64,000 nucleotides of DNA from Actinomycetospora succinea (GCF_004363095.1 NZ_SNYO01000004.1:601736-665735), one strand, 5' to 3'. Counted from the first letter of the stretch, positions 53,181-61,670 are shown. Notes: generated by a model not told the origin, from the sequence alone. A program made the numbers and translations.

Positions 53181-54320
53181 CTACACGGTGCGCGCGCTGA
53201 TGCCGAGGGCGAAGCTGACCTCGACGATGGTCTCGGTCGAGTCCAGCGAGCAGCCGGTCAGTTCCTCGAAGCGCCGCAGCCGGTACCGCAGCGTGTTGGG
53301 GTGTACGGGGAGGGCGCGGGCGGCGCGGGGCACGCTGCGGTCCTCGGCGAGGTAGACCGCGACGGCCTCGCGTACCAGCGCCCCGAACTCACCCTGATCG
53401 TCCAGCGGTGCCAGGTACCGCTCGCGCAGCAGGCCGTTGAGCTCACCGGCGTGGGCCGCGGCCATCCGCCAGCTCAGGTCCTCCAGCGCGAGGACACCGT
53501 CCAGCCCGAGGGTGGTGGACGCGGTCAGGACGGCCTGCGCCGTGCGGAACGAGCGGTCGAGCCGGTCGAGGCGGACGGCTGGTCCGAGAGCGATCAGGGA
53601 CTGGTCGGCCACCGCCTCCGGACGGAAAGGGACGACGCCGACGACGTGGGCGCCGATCGCCGCCACCACGGCCACGCCCGGGTGCCGTGCGACCTGGCGC
53701 TGCAGCTCCTGCAGCATCGGGCCGGGGTCCGCGCTCGCCGGCTGCGCGCGCAGAGCCCGGTACGGCGTGTCCGGGTCGAGCAACAGGGCCGTGCCGGCGA
53801 GCGTGAGGGCGGCGCCCTCGAGCGTGCCGTCGAGGAGCCCGAGCAGGAACTGCTGCGACCGGCGCGCCTGGTCCAGCGCGTTCTCGATGTCCGACTGCCG
53901 GTAGACCGCCACGACGTTGGCCGTGTAGGCGTCGCTGTAGGACCACAGGAGGGTCAGCAGGTCGACGGTGTCCGCCGCGTCGAGACCGACCTCCTCCGCG
54001 AGGGCCGCGACCGCGTCCCGCACGGCTCCCATCGAGAACCGGAACGCGTGCATGATGTCGTGGATCGGGACGCCCTGTTTGGCCCGCGCCCGCGACGACT
54101 CCTCCGCCTGCACGATCAGCGGCGGAGCGGGCACCGCGCCGGCGCGGATCACGCCACCCACATCGTGCACGATCTGCACCACGGAGGCCTGGACCTCCGC
54201 GCGGGGAACGCGGTCGTAGGTGGGGATGTCCGCCGCGATCCCGGCGTGGACACGGCGCGCGATCTCGTCGGCGCGGGTCGCGAGCGCCTCGGCGAGCAGC
54301 TCGGCAGGACCCGTGGTCAC
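53181..54320 (-). CDS. PucR/CdaR family helix-turn-helix regulator
   Basis: A 379-residue regulator. The N-terminal helical sensor region resembles RsbR/PucR-type domains, the middle is GGDEF-like (CdaR), and the C-terminal PucR HTH is LPVHPNTLRYRLRRFEELTG. The family activates catabolic genes (purines, proline, carbohydrates, aromatics) in response to substrates. Its target may be the minus-strand VOC/NTF2 unit just downstream or genes elsewhere. The stop is TAG at 53181. Confidence 0.88.
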   Translation of the reverse strand: MTTGPAELLAEALATRADEIARRVHAGIAADIPTYDRVPRAEVQASVVQIVHDVGGVIRAGAVPAPPLIVQAEESSRARAKQGVPIHDIMHAFRFSMGAVRDAVAALAEEVGLDAADTVDLLTLLWSYSDAYTANVVAVYRQSDIENALDQARRSQQFLLGLLDGTLEGAALTLAGTALLLDPDTPYRALRAQPASADPGPMLQELQRQVARHPGVAVVAAIGAHVVGVVPFRPEAVADQSLIALGPAVRLDRLDRSFRTAQAVLTASTTLGLDGVLALEDLSWRMAAAHAGELNGLLRERYLAPLDDQGEFGALVREAVAVYLAEDRSVPRAARALPVHPNTLRYRLRRFEELTGCSLDSTETIVEVSFALGISARTV

Positions 54321-54426
54321 CCTCGCGATGCTAGTCCGGTCGGCCGGTGCAGCGCGGGCGCCGGCGGGCTCCGTCGTGCGGGCGCGCGAGGGACCACAGC
54401 GGCGCCTCCCGTGCCACAGTGGGTCC

Positions 54427-54837
54427 GTGCTCGACGCAGAGCAGGTCGCGCAGGCCTACGCCGGATGGATCGCGCACGGTCGGCGCGAGTTCCAGGCGAT
54501 GATGCGGCCCGACCTGCACGACCACGTCAGCGAGCGACGTGGACCGGAGACCTGGGACATGGTCTGGGGCTGGATCGAGTCGAGCTTCGCGGAGCGGCGG
54601 GCGGAGCTGCACGGCTGGGGCACGCTCGACGACGGACGGATCACCGTGTGGGTGACGCTGCACGGACGGCACGTCGGCTGCGGGATCCCGTGGCTGGGGG
54701 ACCGCCCGCCCAGCGGCGCGCAGATCGCCTGGCAGCAGCTCCACGTCTTCGCCGCCGACGGCGAGCACCTCACCGACCACTGGGCGGTCCGCGACGACCT
54801 CCGCGTGATCGAGGCCGTGGACGCCGCGAACGGCTGA
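54427..54837 (+). CDS. SnoaL-like/NTF2-fold hypothetical protein
   Basis: A 136-residue protein from the GTG at 54427: LDAEQVAQAYAGWIAHGRRE, then FQAMMRPDLHDHVSERRGPE, a central DMVWGWIESSFAERRAELHG and VFAADGEHLTDHWAVRDDLR. The helix-then-sheet layout and final HWAVRDDL pattern suggest a SnoaL-like polyketide-cyclase fold, but the match is loose. Function unknown. No clear Shine-Dalgarno was seen. It is divergent from the PucR gene over 106 bp. Confidence 0.68.
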   Translation: MLDAEQVAQAYAGWIAHGRREFQAMMRPDLHDHVSERRGPETWDMVWGWIESSFAERRAELHGWGTLDDGRITVWVTLHGRHVGCGIPWLGDRPPSGAQIAWQQLHVFAADGEHLTDHWAVRDDLRVIEAVDAANG

Positions 54838-54903
54838 CCGACCGTGGGCTGTTCACCGTTTCGGCGGTCAGGAGGCGGCCCGTCTGCTACCTAGAGTCAC
54901 GTC

Positions 54904-55452
54904 ATGGTCGTGACCTTGGTCGTGGTGGCGCTGTGCGCCTGCGTCGTCGCGCTCGTCGTCTTCGGAGTGCGACAGGGGAGGGTGCACCGCCGGGCCGAGG
55001 AGACCGCGTGGCTGCAGGGGTCGCCGCACGACAAGGCCGGAGGGGAGCCGGTGACGGTCGAGGTCTGGTGGGCGGCGAAGGACGCCGGCGTCGTGTGGGA
55101 CGGCCAGGACGTCGGCGTCTGGACCCCGAGCGTCGAGCGCCCGAGCAACTCGCCGCGCCTGCGCCCCGTGCGCGGTGGGCTCGCCACGTCCCCGGAGCCC
55201 ATGTCGATCGAGCGTGGCGCCCTGCTGGCGACGCGCGACCGGGTCACGGTCGGCGGGCGGCGCTACCTGCTGCTCGAGAGCGAGCTCGTCGACGCTCGCG
55301 GCCGGCACTGGGCGGTCCCGACCACCGTCTACGGCCACGCCGGCGACGTCCGGCGGTTCTCGGTGCCCCGCGACCTCGGGCCGGTCGGCGCCCTGCTCGT
55401 GCTCGACCGGCTCGCCCTGCGCGCCGTCGTCGCCGCCTCGTCCGGGGGCTGA
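54904..55452 (+). CDS. Membrane-anchored hypothetical protein
   Basis: A 182-residue protein with an N-terminal membrane helix (VVTLVVVALCACVVALVVFG, residues 2-21) and a soluble domain of about 150 residues with beta-rich segments (VEVWWAAKDAGVVWDGQDVG; RYLLLESELVDARGRHWAVP). I do not recognise a family. There is no signal-peptidase site, so it is probably a type I or II single-pass protein. It lies between the SnoaL-like gene and the convergent TIGR02611-like gene. Confidence 0.72.
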   Translation: MVVTLVVVALCACVVALVVFGVRQGRVHRRAEETAWLQGSPHDKAGGEPVTVEVWWAAKDAGVVWDGQDVGVWTPSVERPSNSPRLRPVRGGLATSPEPMSIERGALLATRDRVTVGGRRYLLLESELVDARGRHWAVPTTVYGHAGDVRRFSVPRDLGPVGALLVLDRLALRAVVAASSGG

Positions 55453-55476
55453 TCTCCACCCGCGGTGGTCGTCGGA

Positions 55477-55938
55477 TCAGAGGCCGACGGCCCCGCGCAC
55501 GACGGCGACGAGCTGGAAGTGCTGGATCGCCCAGATCCCGACGACGACCGCGACGATGCCGCCGACCGTGATGGCGGTGGAACTGATCGGATGGCGCTTG
55601 GCGTGGTCCCAGGCCTGCCGACCCTTGACCTTGAAGCGTTCGAAGAGCCGCTGGGCCCACCCGAACTCGGTCGACCACACCCACAGCCCGAGCAGGACCG
55701 GCGGGATGGTCAGCGGGCCGGGCAGCACCGAGAGCGCGAAGCCGGCGGCGATGCAGAGCAGGCCCACCGTGAAGACGACCACGCGGTAGACCTGACGCGT
55801 GCTGGGGTTGGTGCGCAGCCGATGGCGCAGACCCCCGCGCGGGACGGCGGCGGGCTCGCCCAGCGCGTCGTCGTCGATGTCGGCGGCCGTCGTCTCCGGG
55901 TCTGTCACATCGTCGTCGTCGGTGTCCACGCGCACCAT
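55477..55938 (-). CDS. TIGR02611/PGPGW-type membrane protein
   Basis: A 153-residue protein with an acidic disordered N terminus (about 1-45), two membrane segments (about 51-70 and 75-90) joined around SVLPGPLTIPPVLLGLWVWS, then FGWAQRLFERFKVKGRQAWD and a third hydrophobic segment (about 125-140). The PGP-containing motif followed by WAxRxF is the mark of the TIGR02611/PGPGW family. Function unknown; common in actinobacteria. Confidence 0.85.
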   Translation of the reverse strand: MVRVDTDDDDVTDPETTAADIDDDALGEPAAVPRGGLRHRLRTNPSTRQVYRVVVFTVGLLCIAAGFALSVLPGPLTIPPVLLGLWVWSTEFGWAQRLFERFKVKGRQAWDHAKRHPISSTAITVGGIVAVVVGIWAIQHFQLVAVVRGAVGL

Positions 55939-56032
55939 GTCGTCCTCTCCCAGGTCAGAGACAGAGCGTCTGCCCGGTGGGAGGACCGCTCGATGTCGCT
56001 CGGGGATGCACCACTCGGCCGTCGGCTACACG

Positions 56033-56725
56033 TCAGCGACGGCGCGCCGCGCGGCGCTTCGTCCGTCCCCTCGACGCGGGGGAGGGGGCGCTCGGCGGCG
56101 GGCCGCCCGGACGGGGGGTGCGGGAGCTGTTGGCCGTGCGTCCGCGGACGACGCCGATGAACTCCTCCATCAGCTCGGTGTTCTCCGCGTCCGGCCAGGT
56201 GAGGACGACGCCGGACTGCGGCGCGTCGGTCACCGGTCGGTGGGCGAGGTCCCGGCGGTGGTGCAGGCGCGCCAACGACAGGGGGAGCACCAGCACGCCG
56301 ACGCCCGCGGCGACGAGCTCGATCGCCTCGGCCGTCGTCGGGGAGTCGAACGCCGGCGACCGGCCCGGAAGCGCGCCGGGCCAGGGCAGGGTGTCGTCGT
56401 GCGGACGGAGGACGATCTCGTCGGACAGGTCCTCGAGCCCCGCCTCGTCGACCGCCGTGAGCACGTGGTCCTTCGGTACGACGGCCACGGTGACCTCGGT
56501 GTAGAGGGGGATCGCGTGCAGCCCCGCCCGGTCGATCGGCAGCCGGACCACACCCGCGTCCAGCGCGCCGGCCCGGACCTGGTCCACCACCTCGTCCGTG
56601 GTCGCGCCGACGAGCTCGAAGGGGACGTCGGGACGACGCTCGGCCCATATCCGTGCCCACTTGCCCGGTGTGGCACCCGGGACGTAGCCGAGCCGGAAGG
56701 ACGCGGTCTCGTCGGGCTCGGTCAC
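56033..56725 (-). CDS. LysR substrate-binding domain protein lacking an HTH
   Basis: A 230-residue protein consisting only of a LysR-type effector domain: FRLGYVPGATPGKWARIWAE at residues 10-29, VRAGALDAGVVRLPID, TEVTVAVVPKDH and EAIELVAAGVGVLVLPLS. There is no N-terminal winged helix. The C-terminal 35 residues are Arg/Pro-rich and basic. It is divergent from the DUF5997 gene over 42 bp with a shared dyad. I recall such HTH-less proteins paired with DUF5997 in actinobacteria. It may be an effector-binding partner of a separate DNA-binding protein. Confidence 0.85.
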   Translation of the reverse strand: MTEPDETASFRLGYVPGATPGKWARIWAERRPDVPFELVGATTDEVVDQVRAGALDAGVVRLPIDRAGLHAIPLYTEVTVAVVPKDHVLTAVDEAGLEDLSDEIVLRPHDDTLPWPGALPGRSPAFDSPTTAEAIELVAAGVGVLVLPLSLARLHHRRDLAHRPVTDAPQSGVVLTWPDAENTELMEEFIGVVRGRTANSSRTPRPGGPPPSAPSPASRGRTKRRAARRR

Positions 56726-56735
56726 GGGCTCAGGC

Positions 56736-56757
56736 TATCGGCCGGTCGGGCCCGATA
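56736..56757. promoter_or_regulatory. Dyad in the 42-bp divergent gap
   Basis: TATCGG (56736-56741) and CCGATA (56752-56757) form an inverted repeat in the tiny gap between the LysR-domain gene and the DUF5997 gene. One protein bound here would block or drive both promoters. Confidence 0.55.
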
Positions 56758-56767
56758 ACCTGGGCCG

Positions 56768-57157
56768 ATGGCACGGCAGAGGGCGACGCAGACGATGAAG
56801 CCCGCGACGGCGGCGAAGAAGCTGGGCGTGCACCTCGACGCCACGCCCGCCGAGTTCCGCGAGGGCGTGGTGTCCCGCGAGGAGCTGGACGCCCTGCAGG
56901 CCGACCCGCCCGCCTGGCTGCGCGAGCTGCGGCGCGACGGCCCGCACCCGCGCCCCGTCGTCGCGGACCGGCTCGGGGTGTCGATCTCCGGTCTGGCCCG
57001 TGCCGAGATCACCGAGCCGCTGACCACCGCCCAGATCACGGCGTTGAAGGAGGAACAGCCGGAGTGGCTGCGCCGCGAGCGCAACCTCCGCGCCGAGGTG
57101 CAGCGCGAGGAGGCCCGACTGCGGGCCGAGCGCTCGGGCGGCGGGGGCACCCGGTAG
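56768..57157 (+). CDS. DUF5997 family protein
   Basis: A 129-residue basic protein: MKPATAAKKLGVHLDATPAE near the start, REELDALQADPPAWLRELR, then RPVVADRLGVSISGLARAEI, which reads like a helix-turn-helix, and a charged C-terminal coiled helix (EQPEWLRRERNLRAEVQREE). DUF5997 has no published function that I know. Its divergent neighbour is an HTH-less LysR ligand domain, so a split two-piece regulator is possible. That idea is inference only. Confidence 0.85.
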   Translation: MARQRATQTMKPATAAKKLGVHLDATPAEFREGVVSREELDALQADPPAWLRELRRDGPHPRPVVADRLGVSISGLARAEITEPLTTAQITALKEEQPEWLRRERNLRAEVQREEARLRAERSGGGGTR

Positions 57158-57256
57158 TCGACCGTTCGCGGGCCTCGCTCTCCGCGACGACGTCGTCCGG
57201 TGGACCGCCTCGTCCCCGGGGTGTCGATTCGTCCCGATCGGCGCCACGATGGGCGG

Positions 57257-57853
57257 GTGCCCGAACCGGACCGAACGGCGACCGGCGATGCCGACCGAGG
57301 GACAGGTGCGGACGAGTGCCCGGCCCGGTCGGTGTGGGAGGACGTGGCGCTGTCCGACGGGACCACGGTGCTGGTCCGCAGCGTCGAGCCCGGCGACGCG
57401 GAGGAGCTGGCGGCCGGCTACGAGCTGTTGAGCGAGACCAGCGCCTACCAGCGGTTCTTCACCATCCTGCCGCACCTGTCGCCCCAGCAGGTGCGCTTCT
57501 TCACCCAGGTCGACCACCGCGACCACGAGGCCCTCGGTGCCGTCGTGCCCGACACCGGTCACGGGGTGGGCATCGCCCGCTTCATCCGCAGCGACACCGA
57601 CCCGGCGAGCGCCGAGCTCGCCATCGTCGTCGCCGACGACTGGCAGAGGCGCGGCGTCGGGTTCCAGCTCCTCCGTCGGCTCCTGTCCCGGGCCCGCGAG
57701 GAGAACGTCACGACGATCAGCGCCGAGGTCCTCAGCGACAACTCCGCGCAGCTCGGGCTCCTGCGCCACTTCGGGACGGTGGACACCGAGGTGTCCGGGA
57801 CCACCACCACCGCCACGCTGCGGCTGCCCTCGAACCCCGACGACGAGCGCTGA
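57257..57853 (+). CDS. GNAT family N-acetyltransferase
   Basis: An approximately 198-residue GNAT protein: DGTTVLVRSVEPGDAEELAA at the N-terminal fold, AYQRFFTILPHLSPQQVRFF (a segment also found in Pat-type protein acetyltransferases), then AELAIVVADDWQRRGVGFQL with the Q/RxxGxG acetyl-CoA motif. The substrate may be a protein lysine, judging by similarity to Pat-type GNAT domains, but no cNMP or CoA-ligase domain is fused. The GTG at 57257 is a guess; 57200 ATG is an alternative. It is convergent with the carnitine operon, 19 bp away. Confidence 0.82.
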   Translation: MPEPDRTATGDADRGTGADECPARSVWEDVALSDGTTVLVRSVEPGDAEELAAGYELLSETSAYQRFFTILPHLSPQQVRFFTQVDHRDHEALGAVVPDTGHGVGIARFIRSDTDPASAELAIVVADDWQRRGVGFQLLRRLLSRAREENVTTISAEVLSDNSAQLGLLRHFGTVDTEVSGTTTTATLRLPSNPDDER

Positions 57854-57872
57854 ACCCGCCGGGCCTCCCCGG

Positions 57873-58805
57873 TCATCCCGTCCGCGGGGCCCGCGCGTTC
57901 TCGACGGCCCGGCGGGTGGCGATGACCGCGCGGTCGCGTTCGGCGACGAGGTCGGCGAACGACCGCGTCCCCGCCTCCTCGCCGGTGCCCTTCACCATCG
58001 CGTCCCGCAGCTCGTCGGTGAGCTCGGGGGCGTCGAGCCGGGTCCACGGCGCGAGCAGCGAGGGGCCGAAGTGGTCGAGCATGTGCGCCATGCCGCCCTC
58101 CCCGCCGGCGAGGTGGAACGTCAGGCACGGTCCGTGCACCGGCCACCGCAGCCCGGGGCCCTCGGTGATCGACGCGTCGATCTGCTCCACGGTCGCGTCG
58201 CCGTTCGCGACCATGTGCAGCGCCTCGCGCCACAGCGCCTCCTGCAGCCGGTTGGCGACGAAGCCGGGGACCTCGCGGTCCATCTCGATCACCGACTTAC
58301 CGATCGACCGGTAGAAGTCGGCCGCGTGGGCCACGACATCGGGGTCGGTCGCCGTGCCGCCGACCACCTCGACGAGCGGGATCAGGTAGGGCGGGTTGAA
58401 GGGGTGCCCGACGACCAGCCGGCTCGGGTCCAGCGCCTCGGTGGCCATGTCCGACATCGGGAACCCCGAGGTGGAGGACGCGATCACCACGTCGTCCGCG
58501 GTCGCGTCGACGAGTTCGGCGAGCAGGCGGCGCTTGAGCTCGAGATCCTCGGGTGCGCTCTCCTGGACGAACGCGGCGTCCGCGCAGGCCTCCGCGAGCG
58601 AGCCCGCGACGCTCAGCCGGGACCGGTCGGCCCCCTCGTCGAGCCCCAGCTCGGTCAGCGCCGGCCAGGCGGCGTCGACGACCCGACGCAGGCGGGCCTC
58701 GGCGTCGGGCGCCGGGTCCCAGGCGACCACGTCGAAGCCGCGCGCGAGGAAGTACGCGGCCCACCCGCCGCCGATGACGCCGGCCCCGACGCAGGCGACC
58801 CTCAC
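57873..58805 (-). CDS. 3-hydroxyacyl-CoA dehydrogenase family, L-carnitine dehydrogenase-like
   Basis: A 310-residue NAD-dependent dehydrogenase with a Rossmann motif at the N terminus (VGAGVIGGGWAAYFLARGFD), ASSTSGFP, GHPFNPPYLIPLVEVVGG and a C-terminal helical domain. The pairing with a BKACE gene, which it overlaps by 4 bp, is the standard neighbourhood of L-carnitine dehydrogenase (carnitine to 3-dehydrocarnitine). Some bacterial carnitine dehydrogenases carry a fused betainyl-CoA thioesterase domain; this protein is too short for that and no thioesterase gene is nearby. Other beta-hydroxy acids are possible substrates. Confidence 0.85.
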   Translation of the reverse strand: MRVACVGAGVIGGGWAAYFLARGFDVVAWDPAPDAEARLRRVVDAAWPALTELGLDEGADRSRLSVAGSLAEACADAAFVQESAPEDLELKRRLLAELVDATADDVVIASSTSGFPMSDMATEALDPSRLVVGHPFNPPYLIPLVEVVGGTATDPDVVAHAADFYRSIGKSVIEMDREVPGFVANRLQEALWREALHMVANGDATVEQIDASITEGPGLRWPVHGPCLTFHLAGGEGGMAHMLDHFGPSLLAPWTRLDAPELTDELRDAMVKGTGEEAGTRSFADLVAERDRAVIATRRAVENARAPRTG

Positions 58806-59686
58806 CGGGCGCCCAGTCCGAAGATCTCACGGGCCTGGTCGGGGGTCGCGACCTCGGCGCCGAGGGACTCGACGATCGTCACGGCGCGCTCGACGAGCTG
58901 GGCGTTGGTGGCCTTGACCCCGCGGGAGAGGTAGAGGTTGTCCTCGAGCCCGACGCGGGCGTGCCCGCCGAGCAGCACCGACTGCGCCACCCACGGCAGC
59001 TGGTCCCGCCCCAGCGCGAACGAGGTGAACTGCGCGTCGGCGGGCAGCAGGTTGACCATCGCCTGCAGGACCCCCACGTCGGCCGGCGCACCGTAGGGCA
59101 CCCCCATGCACAACTGCACCAGCGCGGGGTCGTCGACGAGGCCCTCGTCGTGCAGCACCTTGGCGAACCACAGCTGGCCGGTGTCGAACACCTCCAGCTC
59201 GGGCTTCACGCCCAGCTCCTGGAACCGCTTCGCGCCCTCGCGCAGCATCGCGGTGGTGGAGACGTAGAGGGCCTGGCCGTCACCGAAGTTGTAGGACCCG
59301 CAGTCCAGCGTGGCGATGTCGGGCCGGAGCTCCTCGACGTGCGGCATCCGGTCGTGCTGGCTGACCAGGTCGGTGCCGTCGACGGGCTTGAGGGGGTCCT
59401 CGTCGTCGACGACGAGGTCGCCGCCCATCCCGGCGGTGAGGTTGAGGACCACGTCGACGTCGCTGGCCCGGATCAGGCCCGCGGCCTCGCGGTAGAGGGC
59501 GACGTCGCGGGACCGGATGCCGGTCTCCGGGTGGCGGACGTGGACGTGCACGACCGCCGCTCCGGCCCGTGCGGCCGCGATCGCGTCGTCGGCGATCTGC
59601 TGCGGGGTCACGGGCACGTGGGGGCTCTTGGCGGGGCTGTCGGCGGCGCCGGTCAGGGCCGCGGTGATCACGACGCGGCGGTTCAT
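58802..59686 (-). CDS. Beta-keto acid cleavage enzyme (BKACE, DUF849)
   Basis: A 294-residue TIM-barrel enzyme: VVITAALTGAADSPAKSPH, then VVHVHVRHPETGIRSRD with the zinc-binding His pair, LNLTAGMGG and EVFDTGQLWFA, and a C-terminal GGHARVGLEDNLYLSRG. BKACE proteins react a beta-keto acid with acetyl-CoA to give acetoacetate and a new CoA ester. With the adjacent carnitine dehydrogenase, the substrate would be 3-dehydrocarnitine, giving betainyl-CoA. Both ends overlap their neighbours by ATGA, giving a three-gene coupled operon. Confidence 0.88.
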   Translation of the reverse strand: MNRRVVITAALTGAADSPAKSPHVPVTPQQIADDAIAAARAGAAVVHVHVRHPETGIRSRDVALYREAAGLIRASDVDVVLNLTAGMGGDLVVDDEDPLKPVDGTDLVSQHDRMPHVEELRPDIATLDCGSYNFGDGQALYVSTTAMLREGAKRFQELGVKPELEVFDTGQLWFAKVLHDEGLVDDPALVQLCMGVPYGAPADVGVLQAMVNLLPADAQFTSFALGRDQLPWVAQSVLLGGHARVGLEDNLYLSRGVKATNAQLVERAVTIVESLGAEVATPDQAREIFGLGAR

Positions 59687-60543
59687 GGGTCGCACGGGAG
59701 GTCCTTCCGCAGGCTGTGGTCGACGAGGTTGTGGTCGATGAAGTCGTGGAGGGCGGCGCGCATGTCCGCCGGGGTCGAGGCGCCGGTCATCACGCCGACC
59801 CCGAGGCCGTCGACGAGCGCGGTGAGCTGGCGGGCCCGCAGGGTCTGGTCGCCGGACCGGAACACCCCGGTCTCGGCGCCGGCCTCCAGGGTCATGAGCA
59901 CGGTGCGGAACCAGCGGTCCTGGCCGCGGGCGTAGAGGTCGCGACGGCCCGGGTCGACGACGGCCTCGCTCCACACCTGCATCCAGATCGACCACTCGGG
60001 CTCGAGCACCGGGCCTTCGGGCATCTGCAGCTCGAGCAGGCGCAGGAGCCGTTCGCGAGGGTCGCTGATGGCCGCCAGCGTCGTCGCCTGGCGGTCGTGG
60101 GCCAGCTCGACGTTGTGACGCAGGGCCTGGTCGAGCAGGGCGTCCCTGTCGTCGAAGTGGTAGTGCACGGCGGCGCTGCTCGTCCCGGCGGCCTCCGCCA
60201 CATCGGCGATCCGCACGCGGTGGTACCCGCGGGTCGCGATCAACGTCCAGGCGGCGTCGAGGATGCGCTTGCGGGCGTCGTCGGGCTCGGGGCGCGGGTC
60301 CTCGATGAGGTCGGTCGCCGCGGTGACCGGGGCGTCCCCCTCGCCACGCAGCAGCCACGTCAGCTCGACGTCCGCGAGCTCGGCGACCGCGGCGAGCTCC
60401 TCGGCGGTGAAGCGCCGGCGCCCGGCGAGCGACTTCGACAGCTTGGTCTCGTCGATCCCGATCGCGGCCGCGACCTCGCGACGGGTCCGGCCCGCCGCGT
60501 CGACCGCGCGGCGCACCCGCTCACGCACCTCGTGCTCGGCCAC
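59683..60543 (-). CDS. XRE-TetR double-HTH regulator
   Basis: A 286-residue protein with two DNA-binding domains. Residues about 18-66 are an XRE/cro-type HTH (RTRREVAAAIGIDETKLSKS, then GRRRFTAEELAAVAELADV). Residues about 90-136 are a TetR HTH (RKRILDAAWTLIATRGYHRV, then GTSSAAVHYHFDDRDALL). A TetR C-terminal ligand domain follows, with EPEWSIWMQVWSEA as in the BetI-type subgroup. It starts the carnitine operon and overlaps the BKACE gene by ATGA. A 20-bp dyad lies 40-59 bp upstream of its start. Likely autorepressor, induced by carnitine or a breakdown product. Confidence 0.87.
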   Translation of the reverse strand: MAEHEVRERVRRAVDAAGRTRREVAAAIGIDETKLSKSLAGRRRFTAEELAAVAELADVELTWLLRGEGDAPVTAATDLIEDPRPEPDDARKRILDAAWTLIATRGYHRVRIADVAEAAGTSSAAVHYHFDDRDALLDQALRHNVELAHDRQATTLAAISDPRERLLRLLELQMPEGPVLEPEWSIWMQVWSEAVVDPGRRDLYARGQDRWFRTVLMTLEAGAETGVFRSGDQTLRARQLTALVDGLGVGVMTGASTPADMRAALHDFIDHNLVDHSLRKDLPCDP

Positions 60544-60582
60544 GGCGACGACCGTAGACGCGGTCCTGCCCGAATCGCAAGG

Positions 60583-60602
60583 CTGACTGTCGTGACAGTC
60601 AG
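60583..60602. promoter_or_regulatory. 20-bp dyad, candidate operator of the XRE-TetR regulator
   Basis: CTGACTGT (60583-60590) and ACAGTCAG (60595-60602) are perfect 8-bp arms around CGTG, 40-59 bp upstream of the regulator start and 26 bp from the end of the next gene upstream. Size and symmetry fit a TetR dimer. Confidence 0.7.
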
Positions 60603-60627
60603 GAAGCGGCCGATCTTGCGATGAGGG

Positions 60628-61128
60628 TCAGGCTGTCGCCATGGCGCCGGCCCAGCACAGCCGCACGGCCGTTCCCGTCTCGGAGCTCTCGATGCTGCTG
60701 CGGTGCGCGAGCTCGCGCATCAGCTGGACGCCCCGGCCCCGGTAACCGGGTTCGGTGGGCTCGACCCACACCCCGTTGTCGGTGACGAGCACGGCGAAAC
60801 CGTCCCCGCAGGCCCGGGGTCCCGCCACGAGTTCGACGTGGCAGTCCCAGTCGGGGCACGCGTGCTCGACGGCGTTGGTGACGGCCTCGTCGACGATGAG
60901 GACGACCGACTCCGCCAGCTCCTCGTCCAGTCCGGACGCCTCGACCCAGGTCCGCATCCGCCCGCGCAGCCGTCGCACCGCCAGGGGGCCCGCCGGCAGG
61001 CGCTCGTGGAGCCACCCGGGGTCGCCCGGCTCGCCCGCCGGCCAGCAGACACAGGCCAGGCGCTCGGCCTGGTCGGCGGCGCGGCGGTCGACGCGGTCGT
61101 CGCCGTGCGGGCAGCTGGACGGGGTCAT
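60628..61128 (-). CDS. Anti-sigma-type HATPase (RsbW-like)
   Basis: A 166-residue GHKL ATP-binding protein. After about 45 variable residues with several Cys and His (CPHGDD, CVCWPAGE), the fold has VLIVDEAVTNAVEHACPDW (N box), VLVTDNGVWVEP (G1) and GRGVQLMRELAHRS (G2). It is the kind of serine kinase that phosphorylates STAS proteins. It stands alone, with no adjacent STAS or sigma factor gene, unlike the set at 20858. Its output is unknown. Confidence 0.85.
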   Translation of the reverse strand: MTPSSCPHGDDRVDRRAADQAERLACVCWPAGEPGDPGWLHERLPAGPLAVRRLRGRMRTWVEASGLDEELAESVVLIVDEAVTNAVEHACPDWDCHVELVAGPRACGDGFAVLVTDNGVWVEPTEPGYRGRGVQLMRELAHRSSIESSETGTAVRLCWAGAMATA

Positions 61129-61176
61129 GGTGTCGGCTACCCGAATCGTGCCCGGTTGATCGACGCCGCGGAGGTC

Positions 61177-61653
61177 TCAGGCCTCCGCGCGGCGGGCCAT
61201 CGCCCGGGTGAGGCGGTCCAGCAGATCCCGGGCGACGTCCCGCTCCGAGGCCGAGAGCGACCGGCTGACCTCGTCGATCTCCTCGATCGCGGGCAGCCAG
61301 GCCGCCAGTGTCGCCGCGCGTCCGGCCGGGGTGTCCGTGATCCGGACGCGGCGGCGGTCGAGGGTGTCGCGGACCCGCGCGACGTGTCCGGCCTTCTCCA
61401 GCCGGTCGACCAGCACGGACGTCGCGGGTGACGACACCCCCAGCCGCCGGGCGAGCTCCGCGACGCCCATCGGTCCGTGCTCGCTGAGCTGCATGATCGC
61501 GGTCATGTCGCTGACGTTCATCGCCAGGCGACGGGCCGTGCGGACCGTCAGGTCCTGCGAGGCGCTGATGAGGCGACGGACCGCCAGCGTCGTGTCGTCC
61601 AGCGCCGCCAGGGCCGGCTCCTCGCGGATCGCGTCGTCGCTCACGCCGTGCAT
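61177..61653 (-). CDS. MarR family transcriptional regulator
   Basis: A 158-residue MarR protein with the winged HTH in its centre: MTAIMQLSEHGPMGVAELAR, then RLGVSSPATSVLVDRLEKAG and the wing RVRDTLDRRRVRITDT. It is divergent from a flavin monooxygenase gene over 51 bp that contains a dyad, so it most likely represses that gene and itself. Phenolic ligands are usual for this family. Confidence 0.9.
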   Translation of the reverse strand: MHGVSDDAIREEPALAALDDTTLAVRRLISASQDLTVRTARRLAMNVSDMTAIMQLSEHGPMGVAELARRLGVSSPATSVLVDRLEKAGHVARVRDTLDRRRVRITDTPAGRAATLAAWLPAIEEIDEVSRSLSASERDVARDLLDRLTRAMARRAEA

Positions 61654-61670
61654 CCCATCATCCCGAAGTC

